DNA of 64,000 nt from Amoebophrya sp. A120 (taxonomy: Eukaryota; Sar; Dinophyceae; Syndiniales; Amoebophryaceae), in assembly GCA_905178155.1 (NCBI GenBank), contig CAJINV010000003.1, forward strand, positions 9,741,979 to 9,805,978. Reading direction: 5' to 3'. A model generated the notes under the pieces. It was not told where the DNA came from. It was given only the letters and a program-made list of their open reading frames with translations, and did no database searches. The translations under genes and the position numbers were made by a program. This document shows positions 1 through 13,583 of the stretch, one piece after another; the first letter of the stretch is position 1, and each line of letters opens with the position of its first letter.

Positions 1-1188
1 AAAATTTTCGGCAGTTTTTTTGCTGTCCTGGCGGAAAAAAAACCGCCAGGCTAGAATGCTCGTGACCTTACTAAATATTACGCTCCAGAAAGAAGCGTCC
101 TCACCGGAGTCGGTCCTCTCCGGAAAGAAATTCTCACCAGAGTCGGGCCTCTTCGGAAAGAAGCGTCCCGGTTTGGAAATCCAGGCAGGAATCTTCTCAG
201 GAATCCTATCTGGAATTCCTTCGCCCACCATATTGCCCTCCTAGTGTTGGGGAACGGCCGCGGAAATAAGAGGTGTGACGACGAAAAACGCGCGCCCGGC
301 TAACGTGCGTCGAGTCGGGTAACGGCCTTCCACAGGGTCCAGACCAGAAATGTGCGCCGGCTTTTCGGGTCAGCTACTTTGGGCAAAAACCGCTATAGCT
401 TCTTGCGCTTTGCCCGTTTTGAAACGGAGCCGCAACGCGTTACCTCGCTGGCCACAAACCGCACGGCGGTCCGCGGGGTTTGTGCGCTTCTGTTAAACTG
501 CGCAACGCACCTGCTAAAGCGGAGTCGCCCACTCCCCGGGAAATGCTTTTTGCCCTTACAGGGGCGGACGCGTGTACTTTTGAGGGCTGAGAGCGTCACT
601 TTCTGCAAAAATGAAACCGCTGCCGACGGTGAGTGCTTTGCCAGTTATACTATACTTAGCTCAGGTAAGTGCGTGGCCATTGGTCGGGCGTCTACAAAAA
701 AATCCGCGCCGGGAACTGGGACGACTGGCTGGCCGGTCAGGCCAATGAAGTGGTAGCACCGGAGGGTAGGCGAATGCGTGCCAGTTAGCATCTATAGAAG
801 CACACCAAGTAAAGCGGTAGAGGCGGACAAATAGTCGCGGAGCCACAGCTGATGGCTCACAGCGCTCAGACCAGCCTGGCGCGTGCACTGCTGCGAAAAT
901 GTGCGCGGGGTCGCGAACGTATCCGCAGGCAAACAAGGCTCCACAGAAGCGAGAACGCGTAGACGTATCGTGGTCCGTTAAGTGCCCCTATTTTCACGAG
1001 CGTGCGCTCCCTTTCTAGAATATTTTGGCAGCGGGCCAGTTTTGACTGGAGGCACCATGTTGAAACATGAGCCCCGGTGAAGTGCTACACTTGCAAACAA
1101 GCACAACGCATATCGGAAATGTGCCCGCCGAATGGTGCAACTTTCGCCATGCGCTACCCTCCTGTAAGGAATTATAATTACGACGTAC
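1..1188. other. Left edge: no supported gene
   Basis: Presumably intron or downstream sequence of the coiled-coil gene. A plus-strand start with a short hydrophobic stretch and a GTAAGT lies near 610-666 but cannot be supported further. Nothing else is recognised. Confidence 0.5.
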
Positions 1189-4100
1189 CTTTTTTCTTTC
1201 CTCGTCGGCTTCCACGGTTTTTTCCGTAAGCGCGTCAGACAGACCTGTAAGCCGGACGTCAATCTCCTTGCGAAGTTGTTTCCGGATGCTCGATTTCTCC
1301 TTCAGCACAACAGACCTACGAAAAACGATAAGAAAAAAAGCTACTCTATCTGCGAGCATGAGGGAATCTTGGATATTGCAGTCCGTTTCGGTAGTTCCCA
1401 GGCGTCGACATTCTTTTGGATAGTTTGCAGATACCAAACGGCACTTGCAGACTTGTCCACTTGTAGCAATGAAGTGGCGATGTGGAAAAGTAGCCGTAGC
1501 AAGGAATCGCGACCAAGAGTCGCGGACCTTCTGTCTCCGAAGCGCGCTAAGCCTTCTCGCATGCTATGGCCCCTCCAGGCCCCCAGTTAGGGCGGGCACC
1601 ACTGGCGGGCACACAACATGCGGCCTGTCTCACGGGACTGGGCGAGTTTTGCGCTTTTACGTGTTATTCATCAAATGCGCGTAAGGAAGAGCTCCCGAAA
1701 CACAAATAGGCGCCCAGAGCGGCCGCTTTATTGGCCTCAGAGAGAGGGCGGCAACGCTGCCAATACCAAGCGGATCGCCGTTTTTTTTGCGCTTCTGCTT
1801 TTTTCGTGCCCTTCTTTGGTCACCCCAGTTCAGCGAATGCAATGCGCTGGGTGTCTAGGAAGGGAAAGGGCGCCGCCTTGCAGGCTCCACCGCGTCTCTT
1901 TCCTTGTAATGGAAGTCAGTGAGCTTTGTTTGACAACGACCCCGGCGCGCAAGAAGATTGATGGTCCGCCGTAGATGTTCTGTTGTGAACATGATTCAAA
2001 AATCGCCGCCCGTACTTCGCGATACGTAGCAAAAAAAGCGCCAGAATAGAAGGCTCGCCCTCTGACTAGACACACTTACATAGATAGCGTTTCCGCCCAC
2101 GTATGACAGAATACTTTTTGTCGTTTTCATTTTCCGACGCCCGTATCCTTTTATTTTCTTCGTCGATTTTCAGCTTCGACAACCGCATCTCTTCCTGCAG
2201 TCGTTTGTACTCGGTTTCCAGGCGCGCTTCCTCGGCATTCATATCCCGGCTGGCTTGCTCGATTTTCTGCAAAATCTGGGTTTCATGCGAGAAAGCCTGC
2301 TGCTTCGCCCTCAATTCGGCGCGATTTCTGTCATATGTGTAAAATTATGCGTGGCGCAAAGATAGCACAGACGCCTACCCTTCAGCGTTAGCTCCTCTGC
2401 CTGCGCCAGTGGCGCAGGCAGTCTGACTCTGAGTCTGATCTGGTTCTGGATCCTGAGAAATATATGACTTTTGCGCTCCCCTCAGGAATTCCTGTTCTAC
2501 GAGGGAACGCCTTCAAAATAAGCGCGGAGCCATTATATATTCTTTTCCCGGGGGCAGCGCGTTAGCAATTTCCTCCACATGTCCCGCGCCGTCCTGTCAC
2601 CGCGTCCGAGCGCATACTCTAAAAGCGGTGGGGAAGAGTGTGGGCAGAGCCTACCAGCGCGCGCGCACGATCCTGATACCACTAGAGGCCGGGAGGGTGG
2701 GGGCAGTTTCGGTCGCGCGAGTGGGTCTGGCGGCGTTACGGCTGTTTTCGGCCGCGCTTGCCCACTTTCAACCAAGCAGCTGCGAGGCTGACTGAGGACG
2801 AGGGGCCCGGCCCTCGCGTTCCCATCAAACTGCCTACCTTTTTTTTTGCGGCCGACGCCAATGCTACACTTCTGATGGTGTACGTGAGGCGTGGCATGAC
2901 GAAAAGTCAGCTACTCCGACTTCTCATCGGAATTCGCATAAACCCTGCATGGAGAGGTTGCTGTCTCCGGGTACTTCAGCGGTGTAAAGCAAAAAAAAAC
3001 GCTTTGATCTTCTGCAAAGATAAAAAGAAGGTAGATGTATAGAGAGAACAATGCTCCGCTGCAAAGTTACCTTGGCCTTTTCCCTGCCTGCTCGGGCTTA
3101 CAGGCTCGCCAACCGCCCGAAGATAGTGCGCACGCAGCCTGTGTCGCATGCCTCGCGCCGCCCTCCCTGTCATGTCGCCGGGGCGCAGGCTCTGGCAATG
3201 ATGGGAAGGACGGCAGGCAAAGCCTCAACGCATGTGCGCAACACCCCGACATCATTCCCATCGTAGAGAGGGTCGACCACTCGCCCTCACTGCCGGCAAG
3301 GACCGCGCGGCGCCGGGAACGAGGAGGGCCGCCCAACCCGTCGGCCGCAACGCCCTCCCCCCTGCAACCCATTAGAAAGCGAGGGCAAGGCGGGCCGCGC
3401 GCACAGCCAAGTCGGGCAAGCGACTCGGGGCCCCCGCCCCGGCGCTAGCCAAGCCGGCGGCGCTTTTCTTCTGCGCGGCCCCTCCCTCGTGCTACATTTT
3501 TCCGGCAGCGCGCGTCTTCCCTTTGCGTTTGCTTTCTTCTACGCCCAAAGCGCGAGCAACCGCCGCCCTCGGGTGGCTTTCGCCGCGCTGCTGCCGCTCC
3601 TTTTTCTCAATACCTTTCCGCGAGCGCGTTCTCGCTGTTCTTTGCACGAGCCGGCTCTGCTGCTTGTTTTCCTCGGCTGCTCGCAACTTTCACTGGGGCG
3701 CGTCAGCTTCGGCGCTTTTCTCCTCTCGCACGGCTGCGCCGCACTCCTGGCGTGCCCGAATTCATCCACTTTCCTCGATTGCCCGCAGCACCCGGGCCCC
3801 CTCCCCGTCCTCTCTCCCACTTTTTCCTCCCTTCCTTCCTCCCTCTCCCCCTGCTGCCTGGTTCCCCCTACTCCTTTCCGGCTTCGTCTCTTCTTCGGTC
3901 ATAGTGCGTCGCCCAGTATAGATAAAGCCTTGCAAAAAAGTGCGATGTACTATACTCTTCGCTTTGCAAAGTCAGGTCGTCAATGTCCTTCTCCAGGTCG
4001 ACCTTTCTAGCTGTAATTTCGTCCGCCTCTCGGCGCTTTTCGTTTATCCTCTCACGTAACGCGGCTATTCCGGCTTCCGATCTGCATGTCTTGGCCAGCA

Positions 4101-6611
4101 ATACGTGCACCTCCTCCCGAGTTCGCTCGGGGTCTATGCACTGCAAAAGTATCGCATATTGTACATGCGTCGCAGGACTACATCAGAAAAGGGCTCCCTT
4201 GCAGTCTATAGAATGGACCTTTGCGCTGAGGCGCAAAGCTATCTGCCGTCTGCAACGCGAGCTGTACGCAAGTGTACTTTTATGATTGATAAAAACCATC
4301 GTCAGATGATGCGCGTCGTCATGCACAGCAAACGGGGACATTGATCACGGTGCAGAGCAATGGAAGGGGTTGGCGCCCCCTCTGCTCTCCAAATAGCACT
4401 TCTGCTTTTGCATCCCTTCGAGCATTTCTGTTTCATCAACTGCATGGCACAGATGCACGAATGGGCGACGCGTGTTTGTGGAACTTGGTAGACTATACTT
4501 TTTTGAACTCGCACGAAAGCAGGGCCAATGGCACATTCTGATTGGGAAAAAGGTAAAAAAGGGGGCCAGGCTCATTTCACGACTTGAAGCCATAACGACA
4601 TGCAGAACACGGCCAATCGCCGTGGTTTGTAACGCGAAAAACTGCTGGAGCAACGACAGAATCCGCCGTCTCCTGTTCCGCAGCGACGAGACTCCTCCCG
4701 TGCCGAAGGGGACACACCGACCGCCTCCTGCAGGAGTGGTCCCGAAGCACCACTTCGAACGCCAGAGAGCTTAAGTAGGCATACGAGCAAGAAGGCACCC
4801 GAGATCAGCTTCGTCACCTCGCGCACGCGAGGCGCCAGGGCCCCAGCGAGACAGGATATAGAGGTAGCCAGCCACCCCGCTGCGGTGGCCGTGTGCTGAA
4901 ATGTATCCGACGGGCCCAACAGAAAGGCCCGGACCCAATGTCGCGGGCCTTTTATCCCGGTCGGCAGAAAACTAGGACCCGGCTTCTTCCTTGGACAGGG
5001 GCGGCGGAGGGTGCCGGCCCCTGCGCAGCGCAATCATGCCTCGGAAGGAGCCCCGAACGGGGATGCGCCCCCCCTGCCAGACGAAGTAGGGGGGCACAAC
5101 TCTCGGTGGCGAGACGGAGAAGATGCGGGGGCTCCTTTTTAGTCCAGCGACTTACATCCATGCGGCGCTCCTCCTCAGGCTGGCGCAGCGTGCGCTCCTC
5201 CATGAGCCTGCTTCAGAAGAAAGCGGCTAGCGGGCGGGCCCCTTCCACGGCCGGGGACGTGTGGCGCACTCCTCCCTCGCTCGATCTGCTCTTCTGCTAT
5301 GCGCCGCGCGCGCAGGGCATTTTGGAGGGAAGCGAGGCGCCGAACCAAATAAACAACAGTTCAAGCGCGCACGCATCCGACTTCTGTACGCCTGGAAATT
5401 CGCGCAAACTGCCACGACACACACCGCGGCCACTTTCCCCGCGGGCGGAAATGGGAACGAAAACCGACAGGGGCAAATCGAAGCCCCGCGCTCGCTTTAT
5501 AGAAAACCGAAGAGATGAACCACACATCAGGACGAGGGAAAGATAAGAAACAAAACTATAACTAGGCAAGTAGAAGAAAGACACACGAACGGGCATCCAA
5601 AACGAATCGCCACACTGTACTGATTCCAAGCTGACACAAGAGTCCTGAGCATTTCAAAAAAGCCGAGCTCTGCTAAAGGAATTACCAATCGGGGCAAAGA
5701 CAAAGCCAACCCTTTGCTCGCGTCTCATGGTCCGCGAGTAACTGTCTGACATCTGCAGCTAATGAATCCCGAGAGCAAGTCTGTTGCGAAAGCTTGAGAG
5801 CGCCTAGGCACCGCAGCGAGACCAAACGCTGGTCGTTTTAGCGGTGAGCGACCAAGAGTAGGGAGTCGCCCAGTTGTGTGAGTGAGTCCGAGAACCAGCC
5901 CCAGCGGAGCTCCAGACTTGCACAACACTACTACATCATCCGTGTGGGCCAATCAACCTCCAAAGAGTCGTCAGTGATGAGCAACACGCCTCAGGTGCTC
6001 AACCTGACGTCAAACTGGACTCAAGAACCACAGCGCCACGCACCCTCTCAGGGGTCACACTGTTGACTCCCTTGTTGTAGAAGCAGAAGGAGAGCCACAC
6101 TGACGCCGCCGGGGGGATACAGAAAAACACGGAGTCATGCCCTGCACCTCCGGTTACCACCATCTAGGCTTGGAGCAAAATCAAAATCAACCCTTTGCTC
6201 GCGTCTTATGGCGCACGAGTTACTGTCTGAAATACAGCTATTGCATCCGGAGAACAAGTCCTTTGCAAAAGCTTGAAGGAGCTTAAGCACTACAGCAAGA
6301 CCAAAAACTGCTCGCTTTAGCGGTGAACGAGCTAGTGTCAAAGCAACGGCAAAATCAAAATCAAAGCAACGCATCCCAGACGCGGTGACCAACTTTGCAC
6401 GTAGCTGGCTAGCCCCCTGTGACAGCAAACCTAAAGATCTTTCACCTGCCACTGCAACTACATCGTAAATGAGCTCTGCCATTCCCATTACAGCGTTGGC
6501 GCCTTACTGAGAAGCGAAATCTCGTTCGACTGCGAGAGGGTGATCAATAGCCCCAATTTTCCTGAAGTACTCCTCTTTGGCTCGATCCACCTCGCGCTGT
6601 TGAAGCTCTTT
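1189..6611 (-). CDS. Coiled-coil protein, five consecutive exons (partial, runs off left edge)
   Basis: Five minus-strand exons join with matching phase: 6611-6508, 5207-5156, 4140-3956, 2327-2115 and 1315-1189. Acceptors all end in AG; donors read GTAAGG, GTAAGT, GTATAG, GTATTC and GTACGT. The joined frame gives about 225 residues with almost no proline, rich in Glu, Lys, Arg, Gln and Leu in heptads, so a long coiled coil. Short prolines sit in two breaks (around IDHPLAVE and IDPERTRE). Family knowledge: the layout of heptads interrupted by such breaks resembles axonemal coiled-coil proteins of the CCDC146/MBO2 kind, but I see no diagnostic motif, so the family stays open. The frame before 6611 must end in phase 0, and the frame after 1189 also continues in phase 0 outside or at the left edge. 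It may be the downstream part of the CFAP58-like gene that starts at 14097. Real exons: fairly sure; identity: unsure. Confidence 0.7.
5702..6350. repeat. Pair of diverged direct repeats of about 170 bp
   Basis: 5702-5870 and 6184-6350 share the order CCAACCCTTTGCTCGCGTCT, ACTGTCTGA, GCAAGTC, AAGCTTGA and TTTTAGCGGTGA, with scattered substitutions and small gaps. The space between them, about 310 bp, holds no recognisable gene. This could be an old local duplication or two copies of one dispersed element. Confidence 0.8.
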
Positions 6612-7641
6612 CTGCAAGGTCAGGCTTTTTTTGCATTGCAAACATTTCAGACTCAGGAACAGGATCACATCGCGTTCGCGTGCCAAGAGGAGCCTCAGCC
6701 TCAGTGTCATTCTTACTAACTGTCAAGCCTGTGTGTCCATCTTTAGAAGATAGCGTAAGGAAGGCGGCACGCGTAACACAACTCCAGCGCGAAAGTCTCT
6801 TCGCTGCGTTCCGCTCCTACAGCATGCACAAAGAAGGAGCATCTCCCTCATCAATTGGCGTCGCGAAAGATTCACGCACAACTCCCCTGGTCATGATACG
6901 CTCGCGCTTCGTACTTTCTAGGCGGGCGTAGTACGCAATCGTACCGAAAAGCACACCCATACCCTATTCAAAAACATTTGGAATTCACGCGCGTTCGCGT
7001 TGCTGATGATGCGGCTACGAGGCAAAAGCCTCCGCACAAGAAGACGGAGTGCGAGGCATCAGACACGGAACTGCTGCCGTTATCGGTCCGACCAAGCTCT
7101 TTCGTAGTTTGTCGAGGGAGTGCCTTCGAAACGCAGCGAGCTATAAAACTAGCTGGACGTAAGCGTAACTCGTCAGTGAAGCTAGTGAAATAACCGCACT
7201 CAAAAGTAGCCAGCCGGAAACAAACCTACTAGGTGCGTCGCCCAGTCTAGGCAGCGGCGGCGTTCGATCCCTCACTTGCGCTTCTTGCCCTCTGGCCTCA
7301 TCATGGGACCAGGGCGGGGCGCCGAGCCTCTGCGTGCCCCGAGGCAACGCATGAAGGGGCTGGATGGAGACCGTCGCTGATGTCGTGCCAGCTAACGGAA
7401 AGAAGCAAAAACTATAGCACATGCCGGAGCTGCGTATGTGCTACGCTAGGCGGACTGGGTCTGTGCGGTATCCCGCGCCATCAATTCTTTTCCAACAGTC
7501 GAAAGCTATTTCCATCGACATGCATTTTCTTCCCGCGCGTAAGCTCTCAACACGCGTCGGGCCTCCTGACGCCAGAGGTTCGCCTTCTAAGTTTCCGCGA
7601 TGAAAGATCGCGATTACTTTCAGCATCCATTCCCATTCCAC

Positions 7642-7688
7642 CTTTCGGCCTTCAGGGTCTCAATAGTCTTCAAGCTTTCCCGAATATA
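7642..7688 (-). CDS. Candidate small coiled-coil exon
   Basis: A 47-nt stretch between an acceptor ending CTATAG and a donor GTGGAA encodes YIRESLKTIETLKAE plus two nt. The other two frames contain stops. Composition fits a coiled coil and it lies on the same strand between the two coiled-coil blocks. Its phase-2 end does not join directly to the phase-0 start at 6611, so another exon would be needed between them. Tentative. Confidence 0.3.
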
Positions 7689-10600
7689 CTATAGCTTCGC
7701 CGCGTTTTTAGGCCTTCCCTGATCATGATCTGTGGCCTTTCACTAGCTGATAAAGTGACTCCCAACAACTTCTACCGCTTCGGCATTTCATCTCTAGCCC
7801 TCGCAGCATTCGTCCTGGTTTAACGCCTCGCACGCCCTTACGACTTCGCGCGCCAAGCCCTGAGGCTGTCGCCTTCGAAATCAAGAGACGGATGCGCAGG
7901 AAGGGCGGCCGATGGGAGCTCGGGCCCCCCGCACGATTGATTCCCACGCCCTTCTTTGGCATGCCTCCACCCAACTTTCTCCAGTTCTTTGCAAGTCCAT
8001 GCGCTTTCGCAAGCGAAGTCCCCTTCCCGGCGGGCGCCGGAGTTTTTGGGGCTGGAACTCGACGAGGCGCAGCAGGGGGGAGGGCAAAGCCCTCGGTGCG
8101 CGTGGGCCACACGTACCTACGATTTGTAGCATTGGCCATCTTAGACTTTTTTCTTGAAAATCCCCGGCCGCCATTAGTTTCTCGCTAGCCTTTACATCTC
8201 CGCGCGCGAGGCCTTCGCCTGCAGTGCGCAGGAAGAGGGAGGGCAGCAGGGGACTTAGGCCCCCCGCAAGATTTGTTCGAAAGCAGTCCGGCATCTTTCG
8301 CTTCCCGCGCTCGCGAGGTCGGGGGGCTTCGGTGCGCGCGGCGACAAGTCCTAGCGGTCGCCCATCCAGCTAGACAAGGGCCGTGCCTCGACCAGGTGGA
8401 AAACACGAAACAAACACGCCCGCACCACGTGCGGCTGCGCCTCCCGTGCCTGATTCGAGAGGAACACCCCGGTGCAGTGGAGGCGTTCGCCCCCATCCTG
8501 CCGCGCTTGTTGCCCTATGGAGAGCTTCGACCACTGCAAGCGGTGGCTCGGACGGGTCGTCCCCCAAGCGGACCAAGCTGATAAGCCACCGCCTTCCTCC
8601 CATGCGGCAATCGGCGTTCCGCTGCGTTGCGCGCGACACTAAAAAATTGCACCAGCTCCAAATAGTTGATGACTACGATAGAGGTGCGATTGTGTGCTCT
8701 GCTGGATAGCCTCGGCCGTTACGCCATTCTGGTCGCTTGCGTGCGGTATCGCGGCGTCCGCCTAGAAATCATCAAAATCTGGGAGCCCGGGTCTATGAAA
8801 ACGGTCCGAGTGTTTTCTTTGCTTCCCCTTCTTCCAAGACAGTAGCTAGCTGCAACAGGCTATCATGTGCTCACGTTGAAAATGATCCAAATCTCGCCAC
8901 GCTACACTTCGAAGGGAATTCTGCAAAGTGGCACGCGAAAAAGTCAGCCCGATGCCGCTGCGCGCAAGTGCCCTGCGCTGCTTCGGCCGGCCCGCGAAAG
9001 GCCCAACTGATAGACCCGATCCATCAGGAGCCTGCTTACAGTCATCCCCCGCGCCCAGTCTAGTTTTCGTGTGAACGCCGGCCGAGGCATGGGTCAGCGA
9101 CTGGGGCGCTACCAACGAGGCCGCCGGGCCGGCCCGGCTTTAAGTCAGGCCCCGGGTCTTGGGTGGGGCCGCATCATAGATTGACCGCAACAAGGCCTGG
9201 CCGCATGTTGGTCGGGCACCTTCCTGCCGTCTCGCGAGCGCGACCGGGCTGCGTGGAATCTCCGGGCCCGCGGTCGGGTAGCAACTCCTGCACGCCGCAA
9301 GGCCGCGAAAAACCAAGAAAAGTGGCCGCCGCTTCTGCATCTAGAACGCTACGGCCCCCCTGCAAGTGCTTTCGCCACCGAGACCCCCGGACACAGCGCG
9401 CGTACTGTCCCCGGCCCCCTCGAAGGCTTTTGCGGAGGCGTCGTCGGCCACTTCGCAACACCCGACGCACGGGCGTCACCAGATGAAGTTCCTGTCGCGC
9501 TACTTTGCGTGGCCTCTACAAATCGCAGGGCCCGCGCCTCGGCTCCACCGAAGCGTTCGCAGGGCCATAGACGGCACGACGGCAGAACGGCTCGCGCCAC
9601 ACTTTGGCCTGGAGCAGTCGCCACCATTAGAAATCGCCAAAGCTATGCGCTTGGAGACCGAGGGGGCGGATCCATCGCGGTCCCAGACTCACTTCGTAGT
9701 GCGGCAGCAGTTCGAGCACTACGCGCCGCGCAACTGCCCTGGCCGACAAAGAAGCCACCTGGCAACGGCTGCCCGCGCGCAGTGCGGCCGCCTTTTTTAT
9801 TTTTCGGGAGCGGCCCCGCATTAGCATTAGGGCTAGGCTAAGCGCCAGCATGTGAAGACGGGCAACAAGAGCACGCGCGCGACGCCCACTAGGGGATTCT
9901 TCCTACTAAAGTGCGGAAGTTTGCTAAGGTTCCGAGCGGCGGTGGGAGGCAGCGGTACAGAAATGAAACAAAGCGCGGACCCCGGTTGGGGCGGCTTAGC
10001 GACAAGCGGAATCGAGCGCGCACTAGCCTGGCGGCCTGGCGTCCGGCAGCCGCGCTAGCGGCCGGCAATTTCGATGGCCACCAAACTGGAGAGGCAGGCT
10101 GGGAAGAGTTTGCCGCCCTTTCAGAATGGTCGACGGGGCAGGGGCGAGACCGAGCCGGCGGCGTTTTCTTGCAGGTGGCCAAGCAGAAGTACTGGCCGGG
10201 GCAGAAGCAGTAGGTGCCCAAAATCGACCAGGGGCCTGAATGATGGCGCGACTGCGGGCTTCGGGAAGTGGCCAAGGAACGAAGGCAACTTTCATCCGCG
10301 GCGAATCAGCTCGCCAAGCAATTGGCCCGAGGGCCGCCCAAGGGCGGCACCCGGAGCCCCGCTCTAGTCGCCTGAATGGGCTTCGCGTAGTTGCTGAAAA
10401 AGCTGCCATGAACTTGCGGGGGCGAAGCCGCGGCGCTGGCTGGGCAGCAAACTTTCTCGCCGGCACACCCCGAAACCTGCAGCCTTTACCAAGCTGCCCC
10501 GCCTAAGAAACTGCTTTGCCCGCGGCCGCTCCCGCGGTTGCTGGAAATGCAAGCAACCTCCGCAGCACCAGCTGCGCTGCGAGTGCGACACCAGCTGCGC

Positions 10601-11012
10601 TGCATGCCCTTCGCAGCCGCACTGCGGGCACCCTTTTGGCTGTAGCGCGAGTAGGCCGCGTCTAGGGTGGCAGGCCTTTCGCACAATCCGTGCTGGCTTA
10701 CCACAAGGCTGCCGGCAGAACACCTCCGGGCACTTTTGGAAAAGAGGGCCCTCCGCAGGAAAACTCCAAAAGCTCCCAACCGAAAAACAATCCCCGCTGA
10801 AGCGCGAGGAAAAAAGGCTCGCAGCTACGGCAAGGACGCAGCCCGGGGCGAACGGCGTGCCGGGCCTCGCTGTCGTGCTCGTTGCACTCAAAATCCGCTA
10901 CCTCGATCTCTCGGGGCGTTATCGCTAGCGAGGCACTCTGAGTGCCTAGGGCTCGCTGCGTTTGTGCCATTTTCCGTGTTTGCGCTTTTGTATCAGCCGT
11001 GTCATCGCCCAC

Positions 11013-11115
11013 CTGCGCTCATGTATTTTGACGATTGCCGCTCTAGCAATACCATAAGCAGGTCCGCAATCTGCTTCTCGTACGATTCGCATAGTTGTCG
11101 CTTCGTTGAGACTTT
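11013..11115 (-). CDS. Candidate coiled-coil exon
   Basis: Between acceptor CACTGAG and donor GTGGGC lies an open stretch of 34 codons beginning KVSTKRQLCESYEKQIADLL and continuing with MVLLERQ. It is helical, charged and proline-free, unlike the surrounding GC-rich shadows, and an in-frame stop lies just upstream of the acceptor. It starts in phase 0 and ends in phase 1. Lying between the two coiled-coil blocks on the same strand, it may belong to the same gene. No known homolog recognised. Confidence 0.35.
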
Positions 11116-12003
11116 CTCAGTGTTGTTACATCAAGGAGGCAAACGTGACGCAAGCCGGGCCGCTACGGTCATGGCAGAATTCACGAAAACAAACGCCGCG
11201 GCCGGCACCGAATCTTTCGCGCTGGCCCTGGGCCAGCCAACGCGCCCCCCCTGCCTTTCAGCTAGCAACCCGCGCCGGGCCCTTTAAAATTTTCGGCAAA
11301 CGACCCCTACGGCGGGGGCGGCCCCCCAAGCGGCTTCTCTCACGGCATGAAGGCTGCGCCCGGATGGCGATGGTGGTAACCGAGTGCGTGAGTGGGCATC
11401 TGGATAGCGCGAATGTCCGCCAGCGCTTTCCTCACTTTGCCCCGCCAAGAAGATGCGCCATCTATTAGAGGGCCGGCCCTGCTCCTTGGGCCGCAGAGTA
11501 GGGGCCAAGTGTGTCGCTTTCCACCGGAACACTGCCGACGCCGGGCGGGATGAGGCACGACGCTGCTACCTTTAGTGCGTGCATGCAGGCACAAAATGCA
11601 CGGCACCCACCGCCGGCCTCCGGGGGCCGGATTCCGGATTTGTCTTCGAGGCTTACCGCAGGGGCCTGCAGGCCGGCGCGGGGTCAACGACTTCCCTGCC
11701 GCAGGCGATATCCGGCCGATCCGCAGCGGGGCATCCTTTCTAGCCCCCCTCAGACAAACTAGCCCCCTCTGCAGGCCACCCTGCCGTCGGGGCCTACGTC
11801 ATGAACGACGGAGGGCAGGGGGGCGGAGAAAGGCGGAGCCAAAAAAGCTGCGCCACTTTGCCCATTTCCGGGAGCCCCTTCGGGCCGCCAAAGTCGGGCC
11901 CTGCCAGGCGGAAAGAATATTTTAGCCCTGACCCCCTGCCAGGGTTGGAAGCCGCGTCAGGTGGACACGCCTGCACGGGGTACATTTGCGCCGTTTCTGC
12001 GGT

Positions 12004-12110
12004 CAAATCCCGACGGTACTGGCCCTGTGGCAGTGTCAAAAATCCCGGCGGTATTGGCCTTGTGGCAATTTCATAAGTCCCGGCGGTATTGGCCTTGTGG
12101 CAGTTTCCCA
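12004..12110. repeat. Tandem repeat, 35 bp x 3
   Basis: TCCCGGCGGTATTGGCCTTG starts at 12043 and 12078, with a variant at 12008. Each is followed by TGGCAATTTC or a variant. Spacing is exactly 35 bp. Confidence 0.9.
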
Positions 12111-13583
12111 AGCCCCTGGGCTACGGGTAGGCACCCCGGGCGTGATAAAGTGGGCGGCCAAGCTCAGCGCCGTCGTTTTTCTGAAATCCGACCAGGAGGG
12201 CGGCGGTGTGCGCAAAAACGCGAAAAAGTAGAAGGGCGCCCCGGCGGAAATGGACCGGAAAGCGCGCCTGAGCCTGAAACTGACGGCGCGAAGCCGCAAA
12301 ATTCCTGACCCACGTCTACCATCAGAAGCATTCCGACCGCGGGGCGCTTCTGAAAACTGAAAAACTGAAGCGGTCTACAGACACGTGCGCAACCCCCTGC
12401 GGATACAGACGGGAAAGCGCTCCGAAACTGAAAATGAAGCGGGTCCGCTGCCATGTAGAAAAAAAAAACAATGCGAGAAAAGCTTCTTTGATCGCGCAGG
12501 TTGCCATCAGGTGAGCCCGGAACTGTCTGAGTGATGCGCTAGCTTCCTCGAGGTTAATTGCCTGCCCTCGGTCCTCGGTTAGTCGCCAGCTGCATCACAG
12601 AAGTCCGAACGCCGGCCGTTTTAGTAGCGGACGGACACCCGTTTTGTGTCCGCCAGGGTTGCCAGCTGTCCACCCGTAGCGTTCAGGAGATAGAAAGCGA
12701 TCCCCATCCACCGATCAAACCATCGAAAGCCTCCGGGTAAGGGCCAAGAGCTGCTCGAACCCAGACTCTGACGAAGTCGACGGGGAAACTCCCACCCCAA
12801 GCTAATGCCCGGCCAGAAAAAAAACAAGGCGAGCACAAGCTTCTTCGATAGTCTTAAAACTATCTGGCGAGCCAGAAAAAAAACAAAACTAAATACAGAA
12901 AGTGCCCCGCGCTTCACCAAGTGTTCCGCGCTCGGGTCCCCTTTGGCCGTAGAGACCACGACCAGGCTCCCCAGGATATGCCGGGCCGCGTCGATGCTTC
13001 TTGAGTCCCGCTTTTCATTTCCACTGATTGTTTCGTATCGAAACCGTCACAAATGAGCGAAGATGCCCACACGAAGCAGCTCAGGTCTCTCCCATCCGTC
13101 GACCGAGTGGATTTATACCAATTGAACCCAGCAGGAGTTCGTTTTTATTTAAACGCGCTGCCCCGCTCTAACTGGGCACACGCATAGCTGTTGCAGTGCT
13201 CGAAATAACAATAAGTTTGAAGTTCCCATATTTGTACGCTTTCGAGCTTGAAGTTGCATTTGACGTCCTCAAATTTGCACGCTTTCGCGTCTATTTTACA
13301 TGGCGGCAGAGAAGCGACACTGAGCCCGCACCTGGCAGCGCTGGCAGGAGCATAAACAGCACTTGATCATCTTCTATTTTCATTTACACGATACCGCGAG
13401 AGCGCAGCTCTGATCAAGCCGGTGCAACCCGGTTGCGACTCTGATGCCCGCAATGCGTGAAGTAAACTGGTCACGTCATACAAAAGGGCAGTTTCTCGCT
13501 TAGGGTCCACACGGGGCAGATCGCTGTCGGCTTTTGTTTTTCTATTTCTTTTTGCACCTGCAGCATTACATCACATTTTTCAC

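Larger units (their letters stand above)
7690..13580. other. GC-rich stretch without a confident gene
   Basis: Apart from one candidate exon (11013-11115) and the 35-bp array at 12004, this holds GC-rich DNA with overlapping open frames on both strands. It is probably intron DNA between the two coiled-coil blocks. Confidence 0.5.

Noticed and set aside
610-666. Plus-strand start MKPLPTVSALPVILYLAQ followed by GTAAGT, like a signal-peptide exon
   Set aside because: No second exon with matching phase could be found and it would be the only plus-strand gene; short hydrophobic starts arise by chance.
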